The notes under the pieces: generated by a model
The model's input: only the letters and a program-made list of their open reading frames with translations
What the model was told of the DNA's origin: nothing
The model's database searches: none
Program-made: the position numbers and the translations under genes
In this document: positions 8,497 through 17,066 of the stretch, piece after piece
How the letters are laid out: every line of letters begins with the position of its first letter
How positions within the stretch are numbered: position 1 is the stretch's first letter
NCBI RefSeq assembly: GCF_934747485.1
Contig: NZ_CAKVGN010000033.1
Location: 1 to 31,442 of the forward strand
Source of the DNA: an uncultured Brachyspira sp.
Lineage (GTDB): Bacteria > Spirochaetota > Brachyspiria > Brachyspirales > Brachyspiraceae
Direction: 5' to 3'
DNA: 31,442 nucleotides

Positions 8497-9204
8497 TTAC
8501 CATTCTATATCTTCAGGATTTAAAGGGTTTTCCACATCATATTTCTCTATCACCTCTCCGCTTAAAACCTTAACAACCGTATCAGCCATCTTAGCAATCT
8601 CTTTACTATGAGTAATTAATACTATACTAGTACCCAAATCCTTATTTAAGTTTCTTAATATTCTAAGAGCCATGATACCAGTTTTATTATCCAAAGCCCC
8701 CGTAGGCTCATCGCATAATACAACTTTTGGTTTTTTAGCTATAGCACGAGCAATACTCACCCTCTGCTGCTCTCCTCCGGATAATTCTGTAGGATAATGC
8801 TTCATTCTATGCTCAAGCCCCAAAAGTTTTAAAGCATTCTCAGCATTATCTCTTGTAAGACCAGTTATTTCTGTAGAAAACTCAACATTCTCTAAAGCAG
8901 TTAAATTTGGAAGAAGGTTATAACTTTGAAACACAAAGCCTATATTTTCTCTTCTAAACTTAGCTAATTTTTTATTGCTGTAATGAGTAATATCTTCACC
9001 CAAAAATAATACTCTTCCTCCCGTAGGCTTATCCAATGCCCCAAGTATGTTTAAAAGCGTACTTTTACCAGAACCGCTTGGTCCAAGTATAGCAGTAAGT
9101 TTACCCTCTTCTATAGTAAGATTAATAGATTTTAATGCCTCCGTAGCACCTCCTCCATGACCATATATCTTACTAATATCATTTATTTCATAAAGATAAC
9201 TCAT
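8497..9204 (-). CDS. ABC transporter ATP-binding protein (LolD/MacB type)
   Basis: 235 residues. Walker A G-P-S-G-S-G-K-S-T at 41-49; Q-loop V-F-Q-S-Y-N-L-L-P; signature L-S-G-G-E-Q-Q-R-V at 141-149; Walker B V-V-L-C-D-E-P-T-G-A-L-D at 161-172; H-loop I-T-H-S. The L-P-x-L-T-A-L-E-N-V-E segment after the Q-loop is characteristic of the LolD/MacB/FtsE branch, whose partners are FtsX-type permeases, and such a permease is encoded immediately downstream. AGGAT lies upstream of the ATG. The gap to coaBC is 35 bp, suggesting co-transcription, although there is no obvious functional link to coenzyme A synthesis. Confidence 0.93.
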   Translation of the reverse strand: MSYLYEINDISKIYGHGGGATEALKSINLTIEEGKLTAILGPSGSGKSTLLNILGALDKPTGGRVLFLGEDITHYSNKKLAKFRRENIGFVFQSYNLLPNLTALENVEFSTEITGLTRDNAENALKLLGLEHRMKHYPTELSGGEQQRVSIARAIAKKPKVVLCDEPTGALDNKTGIMALRILRNLNKDLGTSIVLITHSKEIAKMADTVVKVLSGEVIEKYDVENPLNPEDIEW

Positions 9205-9239
9205 TAATTTAATCCTATTTTTTATTTATATTTAACTAA

Positions 9240-10442
9240 TTATATATTTTTATTCTTCCATTCCTCAACAGCAATACTAACAATTTCCTTCGCACATTCC
9301 CTTTTACTAAGCATTGGGAAATTTCTCACTCTTCCATCTTTGAAGAAAATACTTATTTTATTAGTATCTTTTCCAATAGCATCTTTTATATTGTTAGCTA
9401 CTATCATGTCTGCTCCCTTTTTGTTCATTTTCTCTACTGCATAATTTTTTAGCTCTTCATCATTAAGAGCTGTTTCTGCCGCAAATGAAACTATAAGCGT
9501 ATTCTTAGACTTTTTATCCCTTGTGCTAACCAATATATCATCATTTTGCTTTAATTCTATGGCATTAATATTTTGTTTTTTTAACTTTTTATCATGCACA
9601 ATAGCAGGTCTAAAATCTAAAGGAGCAGCAGCCATAAGCAAAATATCAGTATTTTCAAGTTCAGCAAGTACATTATTTTTTAAATCTTCTGTAGTATCTA
9701 TTTTTATTTTCTTGTCGCTTGCATATACACGAAGCTCTTCATTAACATCGCCTTCTATATATGTAGTAATTCCTCCACCAAGATGTATTTCATTATATAT
9801 AGCCTCTCCCATCTTACCGCTAGAATTATTTGTAATATATCTTATAGGGTCTATCCACTCTTTTGTAGCACCAGAAGTTACTGTAAATCTTATATTATCA
9901 TACTTCAAACTGAAATGGCTAAAGTTATTAACAACTTTGTCTGCTATCTCTTCCAAATCTGCAAGTCTTCCTATACCAGTATCATTACAAGCCATATTTC
10001 CAGCAGCAGGTCCTATCATAGTATATTCAAGTTCTTCAATCAAATAATGAACATTTTTCTGAACTGCCTTATTAAACCACATATTAGGGTTCATTGCTGG
10101 GGCAAACATCTTCTTTCCTGTATAGGCACATGCTATAGAAGTAATAGTGTTATCGCATATACCATTTGCTATTTTTGATATTGTGTTTGCATCTGCCGGA
10201 GCTAATAAAAATACATCGGTTTTTCTGCTAATATTTATATGCGTAAGGGGGTCTTCTTCCTCCCACATATCCCTTATAACATGATTGCCGCTCATTGTTT
10301 CTAATGCTTTTACGCCTACCATATATTCTGCATTTTTTGTAACAGCACATATTACTTCATGTCCCTGTTTCTTTAACATGCTAACAAGAAAAGGCATTTT
10401 ATAGGCTGATATAGAACTAGTTATAGCTAATAAAATCTTCAT
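9240..10442 (-). CDS. coaBC: bifunctional phosphopantothenoylcysteine decarboxylase / phosphopantothenate-cysteine ligase
   Basis: 400 residues, normal for the fused Dfp protein. The CoaC half (about 1-180) is a flavoprotein decarboxylase: the flavin-binding start I-T-S-S-I-S-A-Y-K, catalytic His68 in L-T-H-I-N-I-S-R, P-A-M-N-P-N-M-W at 115-122, and the flap Cys152 in A-C-N-D-T-G-I-G-R-L. The CoaB half begins V-T-S-G-A-T-K-E-W-I-D-P-I-R and has N-N-S-S-G-K-M-G near 205-212. Together they convert 4'-phosphopantothenate and cysteine to 4'-phosphopantetheine in coenzyme A synthesis. No strong ribosome-binding site precedes the ATG. Probably first gene of a coaBC-ATPase-permease transcript. Confidence 0.95.
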   Translation of the reverse strand: MKILLAITSSISAYKMPFLVSMLKKQGHEVICAVTKNAEYMVGVKALETMSGNHVIRDMWEEEDPLTHINISRKTDVFLLAPADANTISKIANGICDNTITSIACAYTGKKMFAPAMNPNMWFNKAVQKNVHYLIEELEYTMIGPAAGNMACNDTGIGRLADLEEIADKVVNNFSHFSLKYDNIRFTVTSGATKEWIDPIRYITNNSSGKMGEAIYNEIHLGGGITTYIEGDVNEELRVYASDKKIKIDTTEDLKNNVLAELENTDILLMAAAPLDFRPAIVHDKKLKKQNINAIELKQNDDILVSTRDKKSKNTLIVSFAAETALNDEELKNYAVEKMNKKGADMIVANNIKDAIGKDTNKISIFFKDGRVRNFPMLSKRECAKEIVSIAVEEWKNKNI

Positions 10443-10811
10443 AAATAATTTTTCAAATGTTATTTTTTATAATTATATATTAATATAAACAAAAAAAACA
10501 GTCTATATTAAATTTTATTTTTTTAAAAGCAATAAACACTCTCTTTAGATTTAAAAAAATCATCTTTTTAATTAATATAATAAACATTAATTTTAGTCAA
10601 TACCATTAGTATTATTTATGTATGCCTAAAAATAATATAATAATTTTTTTTAAAAAACTAATATAAAAACTTTCATACTGCAACTATCAATTTATAATAT
10701 ACTAACGCATAAAAATAAATGTATTTAAATACAGTTATATATTGCAAAAAACAAAATAAATATTAAAATATAATTTATTAAAAAACACAACTGATAAGGA
10801 GAATAACTACA
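10443..10811. promoter_or_regulatory. divergent intergenic region between coaBC and the DJ-1-like gene
   Basis: 369 bp, extremely AT-rich, no gene or repeat seen. Toward the DJ-1-like gene there is TATAAT at 10769-10774 with a poorly spaced TTGCAA (10742-10747), then AAGGAG at 10796-10801. Toward coaBC the minus strand has TTGACT near 10594-10599 without a well-spaced -10. It must hold both promoters, but only the 10769 box is reasonably clear. Confidence 0.45.
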
Positions 10812-11366
10812 ATGTCAAAAAAAGTTTTAGTACCATTAGCTGAAGGTTTTGAAGAACTAGAGGCTGTAACTATTACAGATGTATTAAGAAGAGCAAATAT
10901 AGAAGCAATAACTGCCTCTTTAACTGATAATTTAGAGGTAAAAGGCTCACATGGTATAGTATTAAAAGCTGATACTACATTAGATAAAGTTATAAATGAA
11001 GATTTTGATGCTATAGCACTTGCTGGCGGTATGGGCGGAATGAATAATTTAAAAAATGATAAGAGAGTTATAGACAAAATTCAAAAAATGTATAAAAATA
11101 AAAAGTTAGTATCTGCAATATGTGCTTCTCCTATAGTATTAGGTGAAGCTTCTGTTATAAAAGACAAATATACATGCTATCCAAGCTGTGAAAGTATGGT
11201 TAAAGGCGGAGAGTATGTTGAAAAAGATTTAGTTGTAATTAATGATAATATTATCACCTCTAAAGGTCCTGCTACTACGGTATTTTTTGCATTAGAAATA
11301 GTAAAATATTTGCTTGGAAATAATGAAGATGTTGCTAATGCTATGCTTGTGCCATTAATTAAATAA
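10812..11366 (+). CDS. DJ-1/PfpI family protein (YajL/ThiJ-like)
   Basis: 184 residues, typical for the DJ-1 subgroup. The nucleophile-elbow Cys is C104 in S-A-I-C-A-S-P, matching DJ-1 Cys106. E17 in A-E-G-F-E-E-L-E corresponds to the Glu that hydrogen-bonds the Cys (DJ-1 Glu18). The P-L-A-E-G-F-E-E-L-E-A-V-T start and A-G-G-M-G-G-M-N-N-L loop are also characteristic. Family members act as protein/glyoxal deglycases or redox-sensing chaperones in the cytoplasm, and which applies here cannot be told. AAGGAG lies 10 bases before the ATG. A nucleotidyltransferase gene follows after 67 bp. Confidence 0.92.
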   Translation: MSKKVLVPLAEGFEELEAVTITDVLRRANIEAITASLTDNLEVKGSHGIVLKADTTLDKVINEDFDAIALAGGMGGMNNLKNDKRVIDKIQKMYKNKKLVSAICASPIVLGEASVIKDKYTCYPSCESMVKGGEYVEKDLVVINDNIITSKGPATTVFFALEIVKYLLGNNEDVANAMLVPLIK

Positions 11367-11433
11367 TTATATTGATTTATTTACATTTATGAATATATTA
11401 TAATATATAATATTTTTTATAAGGATATATAAA

Positions 11434-12420
11434 TTGAAAGTTATAATACCAGCTGCAGGTGAAGGCACCAGATTAAGACCGCACACAATAACAAAACCAA
11501 AACCTATACTTCCTATAGCAGGCTCTACAATTATTGACTTTATTATGAAAGAGGTATTAGAGTTAGAGAATCTTGAAGAGGTTATATTTATAGTAGGATA
11601 TTTAAAAGATAAAATGATAAACTACTTAACTTCTAAATATAAAGATGTAAAACTTACTTTTGTAGAGCAAAAAGAGTATAAAGGATTGGCTCATGCTGTT
11701 TCGCTTACCAGAGAGCATATAAAAGATGATGATAAACTTTTTATTATACTTGGAGATACAATATTTAAGCTTAATTTATCAGATATAGTTGCTAAAAATG
11801 AGAACTCATTAGGTGTATGCGAAGTAGATAATCCGAGCAGATTTGGTGTTGCTTTGCTTGACAGCAATGGTGTTATTACAAAGCTTGTAGAAAAACCTAA
11901 AGAGCCTATAAGTAATTTGGCTTTAACAGGAATGTATAATATTGTAAACTCTAAAGAATTATTTGATGCTATAGATTATATAATTAAAAATGATATAAAA
12001 ACAAAAAATGAATATCAATTAACCGATGCTTTAGAGTATATGATACAAAATGGAAGTGTGTTTAAAACATTCAAACTTGATGGGTGGTATGACTGCGGTG
12101 AAAAAAATACTATGATAGAAACAAATAAAACTATAATTACTCATAGCATACTTAGCAAATGGGTAAAAGATACTGCTATAATACCTCCTGTTTTTATTGA
12201 AGAGGATGTGAAAATAAATAGGTCTGTTATAGGGCCTTATGTGCATATAGGAAGAAATTCTAATATAGAAAACTCAATATTAAAAAACTGTATAATGTTT
12301 GAGGAAGTTAGTATATCAAACGCTTTAATGGAAAACTGCATAATATCAGAAAATGCACGCTATAAAGGAAAAACTAATTCTATGGATATGGGAGCTTCAA
12401 TAAACATAGAACAAAATTAA
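11434..12420 (+). CDS. sugar-phosphate nucleotidyltransferase (glucose-1-phosphate thymidylyltransferase-like)
   Basis: 328 residues, starting with TTG at 11434: AAGGA (11421-11425) is well placed and translation from here gives the family N-terminus, K-V-I-I-P-A-A-G-E-G-T-R-L-R-P. That is the NTP-binding signature, followed by T-K-P-K-P-I-L-P-I-A-G. Other family points: G-D-T-I-F metal-binding Asp region, V-E-K-P, and L-T-G-M-Y. The C-terminal third (from about 240) shows hexapeptide-like strands (I-G-P-Y-V-H-I-G-R-N-S-N-I-E-N-S) of a short left-handed beta-helix. It makes a nucleotide sugar for polysaccharide or glycoprotein synthesis, and could feed the glycosyltransferases at 18455-25569. 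The sugar is not determined. Its end overlaps the convergent membrane-protein gene by 4 bp. Confidence 0.85.
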   Translation: MKVIIPAAGEGTRLRPHTITKPKPILPIAGSTIIDFIMKEVLELENLEEVIFIVGYLKDKMINYLTSKYKDVKLTFVEQKEYKGLAHAVSLTREHIKDDDKLFIILGDTIFKLNLSDIVAKNENSLGVCEVDNPSRFGVALLDSNGVITKLVEKPKEPISNLALTGMYNIVNSKELFDAIDYIIKNDIKTKNEYQLTDALEYMIQNGSVFKTFKLDGWYDCGEKNTMIETNKTIITHSILSKWVKDTAIIPPVFIEEDVKINRSVIGPYVHIGRNSNIENSILKNCIMFEEVSISNALMENCIISENARYKGKTNSMDMGASINIEQN

Positions 12421-12842
12421 ATAATTATTGCCCCCATTACAAAAAATTGTATAGCTAATATTATTATATTTATAATTGTATTCATTGTAAAAAGTGATAT
12501 AGGATAATCGCACATAAGTATTACAAATTTAAATTTCTCAAAAGTTGATATAAATAAATATATTAAAAAAACAATAAGTATTTTTATATACTCATTTATT
12601 GATAAAAAATAATAAGATAACATCGTCAACAATGCTAAAAGTAAACTTTGAGATATAGAGAAAATTTCAGAATAATAAATCATTTTTAATCTATTATCCC
12701 AATTTCTTACACCGGGCAAAATTTCTCTTATATAATAATATTTTTTTAAATACGGAATTTCAGATATAAACCTCAAAAACAAAAACTTAATCAAATAAGC
12801 AGCAAAAAAAAGCTCTAAATATTCTACAATTAATTTTTCCAT
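12417..12842 (-). CDS. hypothetical small membrane protein
   Basis: 141 residues with about four predicted membrane segments: near 8-24, 62-82, 85-102 and 117-138. The loop L-P-G-V-R-N-W-D-N-R-L-K between the first and second segments is the most polar part. I recognise no family. It lies 26 bp after the degenerate radical-SAM gene on the same strand and is likely the last gene of the RF1 transcript. The stop overlaps the end of the convergent nucleotidyltransferase gene, leaving no room for a separate terminator. Confidence 0.6.
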   Translation of the reverse strand: MEKLIVEYLELFFAAYLIKFLFLRFISEIPYLKKYYYIREILPGVRNWDNRLKMIYYSEIFSISQSLLLALLTMLSYYFLSINEYIKILIVFLIYLFISTFEKFKFVILMCDYPISLFTMNTIINIIILAIQFFVMGAIII

Positions 12843-12868
12843 AAACTCAAAAAAATATTATTATTATA

Positions 12869-14305
12869 TTAAAAATTAAATAAATACCACTCATCGCAGT
12901 TTTTACAAAAATCTAATTTTTTTAAACTATTTTCTTTATAGTAATTTTCTAATATAGAACAAATATTATCCAAACTCTCTTTATATATTGATGCTACAAA
13001 TTTTTCTTTATTTATATCAAACCTGCAAATATAAATGTCTCCATAAGCATCTATAAATAAATCCCTAGCCAAATGCCAGCAGCCTACATTTATTAAAGGA
13101 GTCATATCGCCAATTTTATTGTTTTCCACAAGTCCTCTGTAAGTATAATATTTTTGCATTATAATCTCTATCTTATACTTATCAAAATATTTATAATACG
13201 AAGCTAAATAATCGAAATTATCTTTTTGTTTAGTAATTTGAAGATATGTGTTTTTTGGCTCTCTTATAAAATAATAATCTATATTAGAAAGTATAGTTTT
13301 CAAATAATCTTCTTTATAAATTTTATTGAATACATTTTGCTCTACTGTATCTAAATGAATTATTACATGTAAATTATTATTTTGTTCTTGAAGAAGAAGA
13401 AGTTTTTTAGCCTTTTCTTCATCAAGCAAAACAGCATTGGTCTCTAAATATACATTTACATTTTTATTTGAGAGAGCATATTCTAATATATTAAAAACAT
13501 CTTTATTTAAAAGAGGCTCATAGTAGCTTCCTATTGATAAATGAAAATCATTACAAAAATCTACTAATTTATCATATATTATTTTAAACTCTTCTACGCT
13601 TAAATTTTTCTCTTCTTTGTTTATTTCATTTGTAAAGGCATTAGATGATAATAGATTTTTGTTTATTAAGTTTTGTCTGTTGTTAATATCTATTTCAACA
13701 TATGAAGGCAAAGTTCTTCTTAATGAAGCATCTTCCATTATAGCCTTAGTAATCTCATGATAATCTTTATATTTTATTAGTTTTGATATAAGCAAAGCAT
13801 TTCTTTTACTATTAGCAAATAATGATACCCTATAATATCTCATATCATATTCAGATACCAATATTTCTATTTCAAAAAAGTTAGGGTCAATAAATACAAT
13901 GTCCTTTATAGCATTTTCTGTTATATTAATATTTTTTGTTTTTATGCAATTAAATAATTTTTCAAAAGCATTTCTTCTTATTATAAAAGGTATGATTCCT
14001 TCAGGATAATTTTCTCCATAGGTAAAATATGATATATTTTCATTATGTATTTTGGTGAGCTTTACAGTTTCATCTATATTAAACATTGGCATATTATTTG
14101 GAATATATATAATATTGTCATAATTTTCTGTTTCTCTATATATATTGTTAAAATAATCTTCTGCTCTATTTGCTGCATAATTGATATTTTTTACATCGCA
14201 ATTAAGCTCTTGTTTTAAAAGTTCTATTTTTTTTGCGAAATCTTCTAAAAATATTTTTGAATATTCATTTTCAAATGATTCATCAACAATTATAATGAAT
14301 TCCAT
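12869..14305 (-). CDS. degenerate radical-SAM protein with C-terminal SPASM-like domain (spiro-SPASM-like)
   Basis: 478 residues from the ATG at 14305; GAGG eight bases upstream supports it over an in-frame GTG at 14314. The N-terminal third has nucleotidyltransferase-like features (Y-F-T-Y-G-E-N-Y-P-E-G-I-I-P near 93-106). Residues 203-217, V-E-I-D-I-N-N-R-Q-N-L-I-N-K-N, align with the radical-SAM start (V-E-I-x-x-T-x-R-C-N-L-x-C-x-x-C), but all three cluster cysteines are replaced. Later blocks are kept: Y-Y-E-P-L-L-N-K-D near 261-269 and L-E-T-N-A-V-L-L near 287-294. The C-terminus retains cysteines at 409, 427, 467 and 470 in a SPASM-like layout (C-W-H-L-A-R-D, D-I-Y-I-C-R-F-D, C-K-N-C-D-E-W). 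I recall a spirochaete-restricted family of this type but could not check it. Function unknown. Confidence 0.78.
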   Translation of the reverse strand: MEFIIIVDESFENEYSKIFLEDFAKKIELLKQELNCDVKNINYAANRAEDYFNNIYRETENYDNIIYIPNNMPMFNIDETVKLTKIHNENISYFTYGENYPEGIIPFIIRRNAFEKLFNCIKTKNINITENAIKDIVFIDPNFFEIEILVSEYDMRYYRVSLFANSKRNALLISKLIKYKDYHEITKAIMEDASLRRTLPSYVEIDINNRQNLINKNLLSSNAFTNEINKEEKNLSVEEFKIIYDKLVDFCNDFHLSIGSYYEPLLNKDVFNILEYALSNKNVNVYLETNAVLLDEEKAKKLLLLQEQNNNLHVIIHLDTVEQNVFNKIYKEDYLKTILSNIDYYFIREPKNTYLQITKQKDNFDYLASYYKYFDKYKIEIIMQKYYTYRGLVENNKIGDMTPLINVGCWHLARDLFIDAYGDIYICRFDINKEKFVASIYKESLDNICSILENYYKENSLKKLDFCKNCDEWYLFNF

Positions 14306-14315
14306 TAAAAGCACC

Positions 14316-15020
14316 TCATATATAATCTAAAATAGTTTTTGGGTTTCTTATAACCAAATTGCATAAAGCACAAACATAAAAATTATCATTTTCAATATTT
14401 TCTACATTATCATACATATCATTAAAATCATAAACGTCCATCTTCTCAAACAAATTATCATTAATATCTATAATTTTTAAAATATTAGTTGATGCACAAT
14501 ACGGACATCTATATACAAAATCTTCATTGATATTTTTTATATTTATTTTTTTGTATTTATTTTTAGCGTATATTTTAAATCTATTATTAATATATCTATG
14601 CGGAAATATTTTTATATAATCATCTAATGATATTTTTTTTAATGGATAAGCTTCTATGCTGTTTAATTCTTTTTTTGCCGTACTAAATAAATTATTTAAA
14701 GTTATATTATGCAAATTAAGCACATCTATAAACTTATCATTAGTAAGCTCATAATTGTTTAGTGTAGCATATTCCGGATAATCACTTATTATAATTTTTG
14801 ATTCGTATCTATTTTCTTTAAATAAACCAAACTCACCAAAGCAGTATTTATTATCCTTAGAGTAAGCAAATAACCCAGCAAGAGAAATTTCATTGTGTTT
14901 ATAAGAATAATCGCAATACAAAACATCGCTGAAACTTTTTATATAATTGATAGCAGTATCATCATCTTTTATATTATGCAGTATCTTTTCATCACCAAGT
15001 ATATTTTCTATATATTTCAT
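14316..15020 (-). CDS. hypothetical protein with C-terminal zinc-ribbon cysteines
   Basis: 234 residues, soluble, rich in Asn, Ile and Tyr. Two C-x-x-C pairs near the C-terminus, Y-R-C-P-Y-C (172, 175) and Y-V-C-A-L-C (217, 220), are spaced as in a zinc ribbon with an acidic loop between them (D-V-Y-D-F-N-D-M-Y-D). The N-terminal 160 residues match nothing I recognise. The start is 10 bp after the RF1 stop, and its own stop sits on the ribosome-binding region of the next gene (TGAGG), so RF1, this gene and the SPASM-like gene are one operon. A role beside the SPASM-like protein is plausible from position only. Confidence 0.62.
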   Translation of the reverse strand: MKYIENILGDEKILHNIKDDDTAINYIKSFSDVLYCDYSYKHNEISLAGLFAYSKDNKYCFGEFGLFKENRYESKIIISDYPEYATLNNYELTNDKFIDVLNLHNITLNNLFSTAKKELNSIEAYPLKKISLDDYIKIFPHRYINNRFKIYAKNKYKKINIKNINEDFVYRCPYCASTNILKIIDINDNLFEKMDVYDFNDMYDNVENIENDNFYVCALCNLVIRNPKTILDYI

Positions 15021-15030
15021 AATTTTTTTA

Positions 15031-16107
15031 TTAGTCTGAATAAGAAGCTAATAATTCCTCCTGTTCTTTTTTAAACAAAGCATCAGTAATTTCTGTTATT
15101 TCCCCATCCATAAATCTATCTAATTTGTATAATGTAACATTAATTCTATGGTCTGTAACTCTGTTTTGAGGAAAATTATATGTTCTTATTCTTTCACTTC
15201 TATCCCCTGAGCCTATCTTATCTCTTCTATCTTTAGCCTCTTTCGCTTTTCTTTCAGCTTCTTCTTTTTCGTATATTCTTGCTCTTAATACTTTTAATGC
15301 CTTTGCTTTATTTTTATGCTGACTTTTTTCATCTTGACATTGAACAACTAAACCAGTAGGTAAATGCGTAATTCTTACAGCACTGTCGGTTGTATTAACT
15401 GACTGCCCGCCGGGACCGCTTGAACGAAATATATCCACTCTTATATCTTCATCTCTTATTATTACATCGCTTTCTTCTGCTTCAGGCATAATGGCTACCG
15501 TTGAGGCTGATGTATGTATTCTTCCGCCTGATTCTGTGGCTGGTATTCTCTGAACTCTATGCGTACCACTTTCAAATTTTAAAGTTCTATAAGCATTCTT
15601 TCCAGAAACAGAAAATATTACTTCTTTATAGCCGCCAAGTTCAGTAGGGCTTATATCTATTATCTCCATTTTGAAATTCGCTCTCTCTATAAAACGGCTG
15701 TACATTCTAAATAAATCTCCCACAAATAAAGCCGATTCATCTCCGCCTGTGCCTACTCTTATTTCTACTATTATGTTTTTACCGTCATTTTTATCTTTGG
15801 GAAGAAGCAGAAGTCTTAAATCATTAATAATATTCTCTTTTTTCTGATTTAATTCATCTATTTCAGCTAATGCCATATTTTTTAATTCTTTATCTGTATC
15901 AGAATGATTAAGCATCTCATTTGCATCTTCTATTTCTCTTAATACTGTTTTTAGTTTTTTATATTCATTTACTATATCTTCTATTTCTGATTTTTTTTTC
16001 ATCAAATCTTGTATTACTCTGTTATCTTTTATATTCGCATCATTTAATTTATCTACTATATCATTGTATGTGTTTTCTACAGATGAAAGTTTATCTATTA
16101 TTGACAT
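15031..16107 (-). CDS. prfA: peptide chain release factor 1
   Basis: 358 residues from the ATG at 16107. It recognises UAA/UAG and triggers peptide release on the ribosome. The G-G-Q catalytic motif is in S-S-G-P-G-G-Q-S-V-N-T. The tripeptide P-A-T in R-I-P-A-T-E-S-G-G-R is the RF1-type P-x-T codon-recognition element, which separates it from RF2 (S-P-F). The conserved T-G-G-D-E-S-A-L-F segment is present. Start choice: AGGAG (16121-16125) is only one base from an upstream in-frame ATG (16119) and 13 bases from the ATG at 16107. I prefer 16107 from family N-termini, giving the usual length, but either is possible. First gene of the operon running to 12417. No prmC methylase is adjacent. Confidence 0.95.
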   Translation of the reverse strand: MSIIDKLSSVENTYNDIVDKLNDANIKDNRVIQDLMKKKSEIEDIVNEYKKLKTVLREIEDANEMLNHSDTDKELKNMALAEIDELNQKKENIINDLRLLLLPKDKNDGKNIIVEIRVGTGGDESALFVGDLFRMYSRFIERANFKMEIIDISPTELGGYKEVIFSVSGKNAYRTLKFESGTHRVQRIPATESGGRIHTSASTVAIMPEAEESDVIIRDEDIRVDIFRSSGPGGQSVNTTDSAVRITHLPTGLVVQCQDEKSQHKNKAKALKVLRARIYEKEEAERKAKEAKDRRDKIGSGDRSERIRTYNFPQNRVTDHRINVTLYKLDRFMDGEITEITDALFKKEQEELLASYSD

Positions 16108-16139
16108 AAAAATTATCATTCTCCTAAATATTGTTTTTT

Positions 16140-16167
16140 ATTATATATGAATAGAGATATTTATCAA
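16140..16167 (-). promoter_or_regulatory. promoter of the prfA operon
   Basis: On the minus strand, TTGATA (16167-16162), 16-bp spacer, TATAAT (16145-16140), then AGGAG just before the start region. The upstream stretch to 16374 is AT-rich with nothing else seen. Confidence 0.65.
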
Positions 16168-16374
16168 CTATTATGTTTTTAATTAAATTTATTTTATATG
16201 CTCTTATTTTTAATAAAAAATTATTCTAAATGATATTAAAAAATCATATTATATACTTTATTTATAGCATATAAAAATATCTAAGTAAAACTAAATATCA
16301 CTTTAAAATTATGATATATTTATTGGGAAATATTTAAATAAATAAGTTTTTATATATATGGTTTTATCAATAAT

Positions 16375-16836
16375 TTATCTATTATATTCTTCTCTAGCCA
16401 TTTTTTCTAAAGTAGATTTTACTTCATTAATAAAAACCTTATCCTCAACTACAATATGATTAAACAGCCAATCTCTCAAAAACACAATAAGCCCTTTTAT
16501 ATCTATTTGCTTACCATTCTTATAATTATTAACCTCTTCCAAAACCTTGTTAGTAAAATTTCTGTGTTTAACCACATGAGATTTAAATCCGCTATAATCT
16601 ATGGCTTTCATTATGGCCTCTTCCGTAGAAAAGTGATAAGCAACATAATCAACCATATCTTTAATAATATTACTCAATTCTTCTGATACATCTTCCCTTG
16701 ATATATCTTTACTCATAACTAATAAATTTAACTTATTTAATATATTCACTAATTCCTTATGCTGATCATCAACTCTCTTATATCCAGTATTAAATCTATT
16801 TTCCCATTTTATCTCTTGAATATTATTATTTTCCAT
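16375..16836 (-). CDS. bacteriohemerythrin
   Basis: 153 residues from the ATG at 16836, preceded by AAGGAT. The longer open frame starting at 16896 has no ribosome-binding site and would run into the promoter. A four-helix bundle that binds O2 at a di-iron site. All expected ligands are present with family spacing: H26 (D-D-Q-H-K-E-L), H68 and E72 (Y-H-F-S-T-E-E), H87 and H91, H127 and D132 (H-I-V-V-E-D-K). The N-terminal I-K-W-E-N-R-F-N-T-G pattern is also typical. In an anaerobe or microaerophile it probably buffers or senses oxygen. It is single-domain, with no fused chemoreceptor or cyclase. Monocistronic, with its own promoter. Confidence 0.93.
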   Translation of the reverse strand: MENNNIQEIKWENRFNTGYKRVDDQHKELVNILNKLNLLVMSKDISREDVSEELSNIIKDMVDYVAYHFSTEEAIMKAIDYSGFKSHVVKHRNFTNKVLEEVNNYKNGKQIDIKGLIVFLRDWLFNHIVVEDKVFINEVKSTLEKMAREEYNR

Positions 16837-16867
16837 AAACAATCCTTTTATATAAATATATATTTTA

Positions 16868-16896
16868 AATATACTAAAAATTTGAAAGTTTGTCAA
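16868..16896 (-). promoter_or_regulatory. promoter of the bacteriohemerythrin gene
   Basis: Minus strand: TTGACA (16896-16891), 17-bp spacer, TATATT (16873-16868), about 32 bp before the ATG at 16836. Confidence 0.75.
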
Positions 16897-17002
16897 AATT
16901 TAATTTCTCTGTACTATTAAAATAAAAAATATTAATAATATCTATTTTTTATTCGGATATTTTTTTAAATCTATTTAATTAATGATTATTAAAAAACTAC
17001 AT

Positions 17003-17042
17003 AAAAAAGCTAGCAACAATAAATATAATTGCTGCCAGCTTT
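17003..17042 (-). terminator. rho-independent terminator of eno
   Basis: Read on the minus strand, AAAGCTGGCAGCAAT (17042-17028) pairs with ATTGTTGCTAGCTTT (17020-17006) over 15 positions with two G-U pairs and a 7-base loop, followed by a T run (17008-17003). It lies 25 bp after the eno stop. Confidence 0.88.
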
Positions 17043-17066
17043 CGTTTATCGCTTTTTTAAGCTAAA

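Noticed and set aside
9523..10178. Plus-strand open frames of 174 and 131 codons opposite coaBC
   Set aside because: Antisense shadows of a well-conserved gene, with no start signals or recognisable protein features.
10443..10811. tRNA, riboswitch or small RNA in the coaBC/DJ-1 gap
   Set aside because: No cloverleaf, GC-rich stem or conserved riboswitch core is visible; the stretch is almost pure AT.
16837..16896. Longer N-terminus of the bacteriohemerythrin
   Set aside because: These 20 codons overlap the TTGACA/TATATT promoter and lack a ribosome-binding site; family similarity begins after the ATG at 16836.
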